Assembly (NCBI RefSeq): GCF_027912415.1
Contig: NZ_CP115175.1
Span: 372,001-436,000, forward strand
Reading direction: 5' to 3'
DNA: 64,000 nucleotides
Origin: Homoserinibacter sp. YIM 151385
GTDB lineage: Bacteria > Actinomycetota > Actinomycetes > Actinomycetales > Microbacteriaceae
The translations under genes were made by a program, and so were the position numbers. This document shows, piece by piece, positions 1-7,973 of this stretch; position 1 is the first letter of the stretch; every line of letters starts with the position of its first letter. The notes beneath the pieces are model-generated. The model had not been told where the DNA came from. It searched no databases and was given only the letters and a program-made list of their open reading frames with translations.

Positions 1-1
1 C

Positions 2-229
2 GGCCTCCTCGCGCCGGCGGCCGTGGCCTCCGAGCTGTTCCCGAGCGCCGTGCTCGACGACGCGCAGCTGCGCGATCTCGCGCACGGCAAGCGGGTCGAG
101 CTCGACGCGCCCGACGCGGAGGTGCTCGCGGCGCTCGCACCCGACGGCCGCCTCGCGGGGCTGGTGCGCGTGCGGGACGGCCGCCTCCGCGTGCTCGTCA
201 ACATGCCGACGGGCGAGGTGCTCGCGTGA
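2..229 (+). CDS. truB: tRNA pseudouridine(55) synthase TruB, C-terminal part
   Basis: The open frame enters from the left edge, so only about 75 C-terminal codons are visible and the catalytic domain is outside the window. TruB makes pseudouridine 55 in the tRNA T-arm. The tail, with DLAHGKRVEL near the middle and PTGEVLA at the end, resembles the C-terminal PUA-like domain of actinobacterial TruB. The usual truB-ribF order is preserved, with two small membrane genes between them. The stop overlaps the next start (GTGA). The call rests on a short tail plus synteny. Confidence 0.8.
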   Translation, partial: GLLAPAAVASELFPSAVLDDAQLRDLAHGKRVELDAPDAEVLAALAPDGRLAGLVRVRDGRLRVLVNMPTGEVLA

Positions 230-594
230 TCGAGTGGTTCACGCTCGTGCAGGTCGCGGTCGCGGCGGCGGCGGGCCTGCTCTGCCTGGGGCTGGGATTC
301 GCGAAGCGCGCCCCGAATGACCTGACGCTCGGCGCGATCGCGCTCGTCGAGCTCCTGCTCGTCGTCCAGGTGGTCGTCGCGATCGCGGCGCCCGCGGTCG
401 GCAACCCGCCGAGCGGCAACCCGATCGAGTTCTGGGGCTACCTGCTCACGGCGCTCGTCATCCCGCCGCTCGCGGTCTTCTGGGCGCTCACGGAGCGCAC
501 CCGCTGGAGCACGGTCGTCCTCGGCGTCGCGGGGCTGGCGATCGCGGTGATGGTCTACCGGATGAACCAGATCTGGCTCGTGCAGCTGGCCTGA
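226..594 (+). CDS. small integral membrane protein
   Basis: A 122-residue hydrophobic protein of unknown function. It starts with GTG overlapping the truB stop by 4 bases, so translation is probably coupled. About four membrane segments are visible: residues 5-25, 35-58, 70-88 and 95-115. The loop between the second and third segments is rich in Pro, Gly and Asn. There is no catalytic motif. Its place between truB and ribF suggests co-transcription with tRNA and flavin genes but does not reveal a role. Confidence 0.75.
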   Translation: MIEWFTLVQVAVAAAAGLLCLGLGFAKRAPNDLTLGAIALVELLLVVQVVVAIAAPAVGNPPSGNPIEFWGYLLTALVIPPLAVFWALTERTRWSTVVLGVAGLAIAVMVYRMNQIWLVQLA

Positions 595-626
595 GACGGG
601 GGCCGCGCGGGGCTACGCTTGACACG

Positions 627-1103
627 ATGTCCAGCTCCGCCGCACCCCGCCGCTCGACGCGCGCCACCGGGCTCGGCCGCGTCCTCGTCGCGGTGTACGC
701 GATCCTCGCGCTCGCGGCGACCGGCCGGTCCGTGACGCAGATCCTCGACCGCTTCGAGGAGGCGCCGGTCGCCTTCTCGCTCTCGGCGCTCGCGGCCCTC
801 GTCTACCTCGTCGCGACCGTCGCGCTCGTGGCGCCGGGGCCGGTCTGGGGGCGCGTCGCCTGGATCGCGATCGGCTTCGAGCTCGAGGGCGTGCTCGTGG
901 TCGGCGCGATCTCCGCGGCGGCGCCCGAGCTGCTCGGCATCACCGACCCGAGCCCCTTCGGCCGCCAGGCGACCGTGTGGAGCTGGTTCGGCGCGGGCTA
1001 CCTGCTCGTGCCGCTCGCGCTCCCGGTGCTCGGCCTCCTCTGGCTGCGCTCGCGCTCGACGGCCGGGCGCCGTGCCGACGCGAGCGAGGAGGTCGCCGCG
1101 TGA
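627..1103 (+). CDS. small membrane protein upstream of ribF
   Basis: A 158-residue membrane protein of unknown function with about four hydrophobic segments and a basic N-terminus (PRRSTRATGLGR). A TACGCT hexamer at 614-619, 7 bases before the ATG, fits a leaderless promoter that would also drive ribF. The stop overlaps the ribF GTG start (GTGA at 1100-1103). Nothing in the sequence points to a substrate. Confidence 0.75.
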   Translation: MSSSAAPRRSTRATGLGRVLVAVYAILALAATGRSVTQILDRFEEAPVAFSLSALAALVYLVATVALVAPGPVWGRVAWIAIGFELEGVLVVGAISAAAPELLGITDPSPFGRQATVWSWFGAGYLLVPLALPVLGLLWLRSRSTAGRRADASEEVAA

Positions 1104-2059
1104 GCGTCTTCGAGGGCGTCGAACGGGTGCCCGCGGGCTTCGGCCCCTCGGCGGTCACGATCGGCAAGTTCGACGGCGTCCACCTCGGGCACCAGCGCAT
1201 CCTCCGGATCCTGCTCGAGCGCGCCGCCGAGCGCTCGCTGGCGTCCGTCGCCGTCACCTTCGACCGGCACCCGCTCAGCGTGCTCGATCCCGCCCGCTGC
1301 CCGGCCCCGCTCGCGAGCCTCGCGCAGAAGACCGAGCTCCTCGAGGCCTCGGGGGTCGATGCGACGCTCGTGCTCGCCTTCGACGAGGCGCTGCGCGCCC
1401 TCAGCCCGCGCGAGTTCGTCGAGCGCGTGCTCGTCGGCGCGCTCGACGCCCGGCTCGTGCTCGTGGGCGACGACTTCCGCTTCGGGGCCCGCGGCGCCGG
1501 CGACGTCGCGGCGCTCCGCGAGATCGGCGCCGAGCACGGGCTGGAGGTCGAGGTGGTCGAGGATGTCGTGGTCGGCGAGGGCGAGGAGGCGGTCCGGGCC
1601 TCCTCGACGGCCGTCCGGCAGCTCCTCGACGCGGGGCGCGTCGAGGAGGCCGCGGTCCTGCTCGGGCGCATGCCCCGCATCCGCTCGACGGTCGTCCGCG
1701 GCGCGCAGCGCGGCCGCGAGCTCGGCTACCCGACGGCGAACCTCCATCCGTCGATCGAGGGCTATCTCCCGGCTGACGGCGTGTACGCCGTGTGGGTGCG
1801 CGTCGACGGCGAGCGCTACGGGGCCGAGGCGTCGATCGGCGACAACCCGACCTTCGAGGGCGTGCCCGCCCGGCAGGCGGAGGTGCACCTCTTCGATCAG
1901 CAGCTCGATCTCTACGACCGGACCCTCGAGGTCGAGTTCCAGGCCTTCCAGCGGCCCATGGTCCGCTTCGTGTCGGCGGAGGCGCTCATCGAGCAGCTCC
2001 GGCGCGACGACGACGAGATCCGCGAGGCCCTCGGGCTCCCGCCGCGGCGCACCACGTGA
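1100..2059 (+). CDS. ribF: bifunctional riboflavin kinase / FAD synthetase
   Basis: A 319-residue cytosolic enzyme that phosphorylates riboflavin to FMN and adenylates FMN to FAD. The N-terminal adenylyltransferase domain shows GKFDGVHLGH at residues 22-31, the HxGH nucleotide-binding motif. The C-terminal kinase domain begins near residue 190, with GYPTANL near 210 and SIGDNPTF further on. Length is normal for the family. The GTG start at 1100 is chosen because it overlaps the previous stop and gives the standard N-terminus; the frame stays open upstream without family-like sequence. The stop overlaps the following GTG. Confidence 0.95.
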   Translation: MSVFEGVERVPAGFGPSAVTIGKFDGVHLGHQRILRILLERAAERSLASVAVTFDRHPLSVLDPARCPAPLASLAQKTELLEASGVDATLVLAFDEALRALSPREFVERVLVGALDARLVLVGDDFRFGARGAGDVAALREIGAEHGLEVEVVEDVVVGEGEEAVRASSTAVRQLLDAGRVEEAAVLLGRMPRIRSTVVRGAQRGRELGYPTANLHPSIEGYLPADGVYAVWVRVDGERYGAEASIGDNPTFEGVPARQAEVHLFDQQLDLYDRTLEVEFQAFQRPMVRFVSAEALIEQLRRDDDEIREALGLPPRRTT

Positions 2060-3297
2060 CCGGCGTGCCGGGCGACTCGCCCGCGCAGCGCTGGGTCCCG
2101 GTCGGGGTCGCGCTCGCGGGCGTCCTGCTCGCCTCCGCCAACCTCCGCACCGCGGTCGCGGGACTCTCGCCCGTCCTCGACCGGGTCGCCGAGGACATCG
2201 ACGTGCCGGCGCTGCTCATCGGGCTCCTCGGGGCGACCCCGCCGCTCGCCTTCGCGCTCGGCGGCGTCATCGCGCCCGCCCTCGCGCGCCGACTCGGCAT
2301 CGAGATGACGCTCGTCATCTCGCTGGGGGCGATGGTGCTCGGGCACCTCGGGCGCGCGGTCGCGCCGGAGAGCGCCGTGCTCGTGCTCGGCTCCTTCGCG
2401 GTGCTCGCCGGCATCGGCACGGCGACCGTGCTCATGCCGCCGCTCGTGAAGCGCTACTTCCCGGACCGCGTCGGCGGCATGACGGCCGTCTATGCGACCG
2501 TGATGGCCATCGGCGCCACGATCCCGCCGCTCGTCGCGGTCCCGCTCGCGGATGCGGCCGGCTGGCGCGTCTCGCTCGGCATCTGGGCGGTCGCGGTGCT
2601 CCTCGCCGTCCCGCCGTGGATCCTCGCGGTCGCGGGCAACCGGCGCCGCCTCGCGCACCTCCACGACGAGGCGGCGACGGGATCGATCGAGCTGCCCCCC
2701 GCGCGCCTCCGCGTGGAGCGGTCGCGCGTCGCGTGGGCGATCACCGCGATCTTCACGGTCTCGAGCCTCACGGCGTACACGGTGTTCGGCTGGCTGCCGA
2801 CGATCCTCGTGGACGTCGCGGGCATCGGCGAGGCGGAGGCGGGCGCGCTCGTCGCGCTGTTCGCGGCGATGGGGATTCCGATCGCCTTCATCGCCCCCGT
2901 GCTCGCCTCGCGCATGCGCAGTGTCGCACCGCTCGTCCTCCTCTCGGTGGCGCTCGGCGTCGCGGGCGGGGGCGGCCTGCTCATCGCCCCGACCGCGGCC
3001 CCGTGGCTCTGGGTCGCGCTGCTCGGGCTCGCGCCGCTGCTGTTCCCGCTCGCCATGTACCTCATGGGGGCCCGCACCGACACGGCTGAGGGCGCGGTCG
3101 CGGTGAGCGGCTTCGTGAACCGCGCGGGCTACATCATCGCGGCGGCCGGTCCGCTCCTCATCGGGGTGCTCCACGACGCGACCGGCGGCTGGGCCGCCTC
3201 GCTCGCGCTCATGACGGGATGGTTCCTGTTCGCGATCCCGGCGGCCGTCGTGCTGCACCGACCGCGATCGGTCGAGGAGGAGCTCGCGGGACGCTGA
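2056..3297 (+). CDS. MFS transporter, CynX/NimT-like
   Basis: A 413-residue major facilitator protein with about twelve membrane segments. The N-terminal NLRTAVAGLSPVLD is the hallmark of the CynX/NimT branch, whose known members export cyanate or 2-nitroimidazole. Conserved loop features include FPDRVGGMTAVYATVM near residue 135. The GTG start at 2056 overlaps the ribF stop; a second in-frame GTG lies at 2065. It is last in the truB-ribF transcription unit. The substrate cannot be read from the sequence. Confidence 0.85.
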   Translation: MTGVPGDSPAQRWVPVGVALAGVLLASANLRTAVAGLSPVLDRVAEDIDVPALLIGLLGATPPLAFALGGVIAPALARRLGIEMTLVISLGAMVLGHLGRAVAPESAVLVLGSFAVLAGIGTATVLMPPLVKRYFPDRVGGMTAVYATVMAIGATIPPLVAVPLADAAGWRVSLGIWAVAVLLAVPPWILAVAGNRRRLAHLHDEAATGSIELPPARLRVERSRVAWAITAIFTVSSLTAYTVFGWLPTILVDVAGIGEAEAGALVALFAAMGIPIAFIAPVLASRMRSVAPLVLLSVALGVAGGGGLLIAPTAAPWLWVALLGLAPLLFPLAMYLMGARTDTAEGAVAVSGFVNRAGYIIAAAGPLLIGVLHDATGGWAASLALMTGWFLFAIPAAVVLHRPRSVEEELAGR

Positions 3298-3322
3298 GCG
3301 GCCGCGGCGGCGAGCTCCCGCC

Positions 3323-4258
3323 TCAGCCGCGGACGCGGTCGGCGCGGTGGATGAGCGCCGCGGCCCCGACGAGCGGACCCTCGCCCGAGAGGGCGGAGGG
3401 GACGACGCGGACCTTCCGAACGAAGTCGAACTGGGCGCGCTCCGCGATGGGCGCGCGGATGTGGTCGAAGAAGACGGGGGCGACCTGCGAGAAGCCGCCG
3501 CCGATCGCGACGACCTCGAGGTCGACGAGCGCGGTCGCCGAGGCGATCACCTGGCCGACCGCGCGCCCGGCGCGGGCGACCGCGGCGATCGCCACCTCGT
3601 CGCCGGCGGCGTGCGAGACCGCGAGGTCCTCGCCCGTCGCGCCGCCCCAGCCCTGCCGTCGCGCCCAGGCGACCGTGTTCGGGCCGGAGGCGATCGCCTC
3701 GAGGCAGCCGCGGCCGCCGCAGGCGCAGGGGTCGTCGAAGCCCGCGGCCTCGAGATGGCCGATGTGCCCGGCGTTCCCCGTCGGGCCCGCGATCGTCTTG
3801 CCGCCGAGGATCAGCCCGCCGCCGACGCCCGTCGACACGACCATGCCCATGACGTCGTCGCATCCCTGGGCCGCGCCGATCCACTGCTCGGCGAGGGCGA
3901 TCGCGATGCCGTCCATCTGGAGGGTCACGGGCGCATCCGGGACGAGCGCGGCGATCTGCTCGCGGAGCGGGTAGCCGCGCCAGGCCGGCAGGTTGAGCGG
4001 CGAGACCCGGCCCTCGGCGACCTCGATGGGCCCGGCCGAGCCGATGCCGACCCCGAGCAGCTCGGCGTCCTCGGGCAGTGCCGCGAGCGCATCGCGCACC
4101 ACCCGCTCGGCGGCGGCGGCGAGCTGCTCCGAGCTCGCGGCCGGGCCGGTCGGCTGCCGGAAGCGGGTGCCGGTCAGCAGACGGCCGTGGTGGTCCACGA
4201 GCGCCGCCTCGATCTTCGTGCCGCCGAGGTCGACGCCGAGTGCGAGCGGCTGCGTCAC
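3323..4258 (-). CDS. ROK family sugar kinase
   Basis: A 311-residue ROK kinase, probably ATP-dependent phosphorylation of glucose or a related hexose. The phosphate-binding motif GVDLGGTKIEAA is at residues 8-19. The ROK signature GNAGHIGH is followed by the zinc-binding CACGGRGCLE. There is no N-terminal helix-turn-helix, so it is an enzyme rather than a NagC/XylR-type repressor. The GTG start at 4258 overlaps the stop of the upstream membrane gene by 4 bases. It converges with the MFS gene. Glucokinase is the first guess; N-acetylmannosamine or fructose kinase cannot be excluded. Confidence 0.88.
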   Translation of the reverse strand: MTQPLALGVDLGGTKIEAALVDHHGRLLTGTRFRQPTGPAASSEQLAAAAERVVRDALAALPEDAELLGVGIGSAGPIEVAEGRVSPLNLPAWRGYPLREQIAALVPDAPVTLQMDGIAIALAEQWIGAAQGCDDVMGMVVSTGVGGGLILGGKTIAGPTGNAGHIGHLEAAGFDDPCACGGRGCLEAIASGPNTVAWARRQGWGGATGEDLAVSHAAGDEVAIAAVARAGRAVGQVIASATALVDLEVVAIGGGFSQVAPVFFDHIRAPIAERAQFDFVRKVRVVPSALSGEGPLVGAAALIHRADRVRG

Positions 4259-4614
4259 AGCGAGGCCTCCGCCCAGAGGCCGACGACCCAGAAGACGAGG
4301 AAGATCGCGAGGACGACGATCCCGAGGCCGATCGCCGGCCAGTAGAAGGCCCAGCGCCGTTGGATGAGCCGGACGATGAAGAGGCCGATCGAGATCGCGG
4401 CGCCGAACACGATGACGGCCGCCCCGACGACGAGGATCACGGCCAGCTGGCCCGGGTCGCAGCCGACCTCGCTGCAGTCGGCGCTCTGCGAGAGCAGCGA
4501 GAGGTTCAGCAGGAGCGCGAGCGAGACGCCCACGAGCAGGAGGCTGAGGGAGATCCCGACGACGAGCTCGATCGCGAGACGCGCGCCGGATCGCGGAGTC
4601 GACGCTGCAGGCAT
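4255..4614 (-). CDS. four-segment membrane protein preceding ROK kinase
   Basis: A 119-residue protein with about three to four hydrophobic stretches: residues 14-40, 57-83 and 88-113. A short loop contains the pair CSEVGC (residues 48-53). It is first in a two-gene unit with the ROK kinase, coupled by a 4-base overlap. The minus-strand hexamer TACGCT (4622-4627) sits 7 bases before the ATG. No function is recognised. Confidence 0.7.
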   Translation of the reverse strand: MPAASTPRSGARLAIELVVGISLSLLLVGVSLALLLNLSLLSQSADCSEVGCDPGQLAVILVVGAAVIVFGAAISIGLFIVRLIQRRWAFYWPAIGLGIVVLAIFLVFWVVGLWAEASL

Positions 4615-4678
4615 GCCGTCCAGCGTAGTGCCGACCCGGCGGCGCGCCGGTGTCCCCGGGCCTGCCTAGGCTGAGGAT

Positions 4679-5098
4679 GTGAGCGAGCACTGGATCGAGG
4701 TGGGGCGCACGGTCGAGCTCCCCGCCGACATCGTCTGGGAGGCGCTCGTCGACCCGGTGCTCGTGGAGGGCTGGCTCCACCCCGTCGAGCGGCTCGTGCC
4801 CGAGGGCTCGGAGCCGCCGGGCGACCGCCGCCGCCTCGAGGTCGATTCCCGCGTGCTCGGCCGGCTCCGCATCCGCCTCCGCGAGGTCCGCGGCGGCCCG
4901 CGCGAGCGATCCACCCGTCTCCTCCTCGAGATCGCGCCGACGGCGGGCGTGGAGGACGCGCTCGTCGTCGCGACCTGGCAGACCCGCCTCGACCAGCTCG
5001 AGGATCTGCTGCACGGCTTCCCCGTGAACTGGGCGGAGTGGGAGCGCGACCAGAGAGTCGCCTTCGAGGAGCACCTCCGGCAGGCCCGCAGGATCTAG
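4679..5098 (+). CDS. SRPBCC (START-like) domain protein
   Basis: A 139-residue soluble protein beginning EVGRTVELPADIVWEALVDP, the first strand and helix typical of the SRPBCC/AHSA1 fold, a hydrophobic ligand pocket. The ending with WAEWERDQRVAFEEHL fits the long C-terminal helix. The GTG start is 6 bases after TAGGCT (4667-4672), a leaderless arrangement. It lies 9 bases upstream of the SDR/DUF2867 gene, which has its own hexamer. The ligand is unknown. Confidence 0.75.
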   Translation: MSEHWIEVGRTVELPADIVWEALVDPVLVEGWLHPVERLVPEGSEPPGDRRRLEVDSRVLGRLRIRLREVRGGPRERSTRLLLEIAPTAGVEDALVVATWQTRLDQLEDLLHGFPVNWAEWERDQRVAFEEHLRQARRI

Positions 5099-5107
5099 CC
5101 TCGCGGC

Positions 5108-6568
5108 ATGAGGATCCTCCTGACCGGCGCGACCGGATACCTGGGCGGCCGTCTCGCGCCTCGCCTCGTCGAGGCGGGCCACGAGGTCCGCGTGATCGTG
5201 CGGGACGCCGAGCGGCTCCGCGACGTCCCCTGGGCGGATCAGGTGGAGATCGTGGAGGGCGACCTCGCCGACCCGGACGCCGTGCGCAGCGCGATGGCGG
5301 GCCGCGAGGTCCTCTACTGGCTCGTGCACTCGATGGCGCAGACGCGGGACTTCGCGAGCGCGGAGAAGCGGGTCGCGGGCATCGCCGCCCGCGAGGCGGC
5401 GCGCGCGGGACTCTCGCGCATCGTCTACCTCGGCGGGCTCCACCCCGACGGGCCGCTCTCGGAGCACCTGAGCTCGCGCAAGGCGGTCGGCGACATCCTG
5501 CTCGCCTCGGGCGTGCCGACGGCGGCGCTGCAGGCGGGGATCGTGATCGGCTCGGGCTCGGCGAGCTTCGAGATGATCCGGCACCTCACCGACGTGCTGC
5601 CGTACATGCCGGCGCCGCGCTGGGTGCGCAACTTCGTGCAGCCGATCGCGGTCCGCGACGTGCTCTACTACCTCATCGAGGCGGCGGAGCTGCCGCCCGA
5701 GGTGAGCCGCACCTTCGACATCGGCGGACCCGACGTGTGGCGCTACGGCCAGATGATGAACGGCTACGCCCTCGAGGCGGGCCTCCCGCAGCGGCCCATC
5801 GCGACGCTGCCGGTGCTCACGCCCTTCCTCGCCTCGCAGTGGGTGAACCTCGTGACGCCCATCCCGCGCGCGCTCGCGGTGCCGATCATCTCCTCGCTGC
5901 AGCACGACGCGGTCGTGCGCGAGCACGACATCGAGCGCTGGATCCCGGACCCGCCGGGCGGCCTCACGGGCTACCGGCGCGCGGTGCGGCTCGCGCTCGA
6001 CAAGGTCCGTCTCGGGCAGGTCGAGACGAGCTGGCAGGACTCGGATGTCGAGGGCGCGCCGAGCGACCCGATCCCGAGCGACCCAGACTGGTCGGGGCAC
6101 ACGGTCTACACGGACCTGCGGGAGCAGGCCTCCACGGCATCCCCGGAGCGGCTCTGGGAGGTCGTGGAGGGGATCGGCGGCGAGAACGGCTGGTACTCGC
6201 TGCCGCTGGCCTGGGCGCTGCGCGGCTGGGCCGACAAGCTCGTGGGCGGGGTGGGGCTCCGCCGGGGGCGCCGGCACCGCTCGCGGCTGGAGCGCGGCGA
6301 TGCGCTCGACTTCTGGCGGGTCGAGGAGATCGAGCGCGGGAGGCTGCTGCGGCTCCGCGCGGAGATGAAGCTGCCGGGGCGCGCCTGGCTCGAGCTGCGC
6401 TGCGACCCGGGGGAGGACGGCGGCTCGGTCTACCGCCAGCGCGCCGTCTACTTCCCCGCCGGGCTCTCGGGTCGCCTCTACTGGTACGCGATCCTCCCCT
6501 TCCACGGGGTGATCTTCTCGGGGATGGCGAACCGCATCACGGCGGCGGCGGAGGCTCCCGCGGAGTAG
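5108..6568 (+). CDS. NAD(P)-binding SDR protein with C-terminal DUF2867
   Basis: A 486-residue two-domain protein. The N-terminal extended short-chain dehydrogenase domain has GATGYLGG at residues 7-14 and aligns with atypical SDRs that bind NAD(P) through a Rossmann fold. An LVHSM stretch near 78 is characteristic of this subfamily. The C-terminal third, from about residue 335 (YTDLREQASTASPERLW), looks like DUF2867, a START-like fold. This fusion is common in actinobacteria, but substrate and reaction are not established. The start is 6 bases after TAGCCT (5096-5101). Confidence 0.85.
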   Translation: MRILLTGATGYLGGRLAPRLVEAGHEVRVIVRDAERLRDVPWADQVEIVEGDLADPDAVRSAMAGREVLYWLVHSMAQTRDFASAEKRVAGIAAREAARAGLSRIVYLGGLHPDGPLSEHLSSRKAVGDILLASGVPTAALQAGIVIGSGSASFEMIRHLTDVLPYMPAPRWVRNFVQPIAVRDVLYYLIEAAELPPEVSRTFDIGGPDVWRYGQMMNGYALEAGLPQRPIATLPVLTPFLASQWVNLVTPIPRALAVPIISSLQHDAVVREHDIERWIPDPPGGLTGYRRAVRLALDKVRLGQVETSWQDSDVEGAPSDPIPSDPDWSGHTVYTDLREQASTASPERLWEVVEGIGGENGWYSLPLAWALRGWADKLVGGVGLRRGRRHRSRLERGDALDFWRVEEIERGRLLRLRAEMKLPGRAWLELRCDPGEDGGSVYRQRAVYFPAGLSGRLYWYAILPFHGVIFSGMANRITAAAEAPAE

Positions 6569-6579
6569 GGTCGCCCGGC

Positions 6580-7938
6580 TCAGCTCCGCTCGAGGAGCGC
6601 GCGGAAGAAGCGGACGCCGCGCAGCCAGGTGGCGACGCGGATCCGCTCGTCGATCGCATGGAGGGCGTCGCGCTCGGCCCGCTCGAGCTCGAAGGGGCTG
6701 AAGCGGTACACGTGGCGGCTCACGCGCGACATCCAGCGGCTGTCGCTCGCGCCGAGCTGCACGTAGGGGGTCGGCACGACCCCGGGCGCGACCGCCGCGA
6801 TCGAGGCGGCGATGCGATCCCAGGCGGGTCCGGCGTCGGGGGAGACGGGTGCCGGCTCGCCGCCCTCGACGAGGGTCGTCTCCACCTCCGGGTCGTCGAT
6901 CGCCCGGCGGAGCTCCGCGAGCGCCTGCTCGAGGGTCTCGCCGACGGCGACCCGGAGGTTCACGATCGCGGTCGCCCGCTCCGCGAGCACGTTGTCGGCC
7001 TCGCTGCCGCTGAGGCGCGTGACGGCGCGCGTCGTGCGGACCATCGCCGAGGTCTCGGGGCCGAGGCGCTCGAAGATCCGGATGAGCGGGCGGCGCAGGC
7101 GGCGGGCGTGGCGGAAGGCGAGACCCTGCACCCCGCTCGCGAGGGGGCCGAGGGTCTCGAGCATCCGGAGCGTCGGCTCGGAGAGGGCCGCCGTCGCGGG
7201 CCGGTTCGAGATGCGGAGCACGGCGCGCGCGAGCCGCGCGGTCGCGGTGAGCTCGGGCGGCGTCGAGGCGTGGCCGCCCTGCTGCCGCACCGCGAGCTCG
7301 ACCGAGGCGATGCCCTTCTCGCAGACGCCGATGACGGCGAGGGGCTCGCGGATGCCGGGGAAGACGCCCTCGACGATCGCCCCGCCCTCGTCGAGCACGA
7401 GCGCCGGGCGGATGCCGCGCGCCTCGAGCAGCTCGGCGACGGCCGCCGCGCCCGTGCCGCCGATCTCCTCGTCGTGGCCGAAGGCGAGGAGCACGTCGTG
7501 CCGGGGCCGCAGCCCGTCCGCGAGCGCGCCCTCGACGGCCTCGAGGATCGCGACGAGCATGCCCTTGTCGTCGATCGCGCCGCGCGCCCAGATCCGCTGC
7601 TCGGCGCCCTCGCCCACGAGCTCGGCGGCGAAGGGCGGATGGCTCCACCCGTCCTCGCCGGCGGGGACCACGTCCTGGTGCGCCATGAGGAGCGTCGGGT
7701 CGCCCACCTCGAGCCCGGGCCAGCGGTAGAGCAGGCTGTGCCCCGCGACGAGCTCGAGCTCGAGCCGGGCGTGCACGAGGGGATAGCACCGCGCGAGCTC
7801 CGCACGGAACGCCTCGAACGCCGACCAGTCGGTCGGCTCGGGGGCGCGGCGCGACACGGTGGGGATGCGGAGCAGCGCCCGGAACCGCTCGATGGCCCCC
7901 GCCTCGCCGCCGCGATCCGACATCCCCGCCTCGTCCAT
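6580..7938 (-). CDS. M20 family metallopeptidase
   Basis: A 452-residue di-zinc hydrolase of the M20/M25/M40 group (carboxypeptidase or dipeptidase-like, related to PM20D1). Metal-site motifs appear in order: LMAHQDVVPA near 85-94, ARGAIDDKG near 118, FGHDEEIGG near 151 with the catalytic Glu and a ligand Glu, and a C-terminal His in SRHVYRF. A dimerisation domain lies between about 205 and 340. There is no signal peptide, so it is probably cytosolic. The ATG is 6 bases after minus-strand TAGGCT (7945-7950); a second Met at codon 6 is possible. Specificity is unknown. Confidence 0.9.
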   Translation of the reverse strand: MDEAGMSDRGGEAGAIERFRALLRIPTVSRRAPEPTDWSAFEAFRAELARCYPLVHARLELELVAGHSLLYRWPGLEVGDPTLLMAHQDVVPAGEDGWSHPPFAAELVGEGAEQRIWARGAIDDKGMLVAILEAVEGALADGLRPRHDVLLAFGHDEEIGGTGAAAVAELLEARGIRPALVLDEGGAIVEGVFPGIREPLAVIGVCEKGIASVELAVRQQGGHASTPPELTATARLARAVLRISNRPATAALSEPTLRMLETLGPLASGVQGLAFRHARRLRRPLIRIFERLGPETSAMVRTTRAVTRLSGSEADNVLAERATAIVNLRVAVGETLEQALAELRRAIDDPEVETTLVEGGEPAPVSPDAGPAWDRIAASIAAVAPGVVPTPYVQLGASDSRWMSRVSRHVYRFSPFELERAERDALHAIDERIRVATWLRGVRFFRALLERS

Positions 7939-7973
7939 GGCACGAGCCTAGGGCCCGCGGTAGCGTCGACCGG

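Noticed and set aside
3323-7789. 1488-codon minus-strand open frame
   Set aside because: Only its last 311 codons are a real gene (ROK kinase). The rest is antisense or out-of-frame reading of the SDR and M20 genes, with Arg/Ala/Gly-rich composition typical of high-GC shadow frames.
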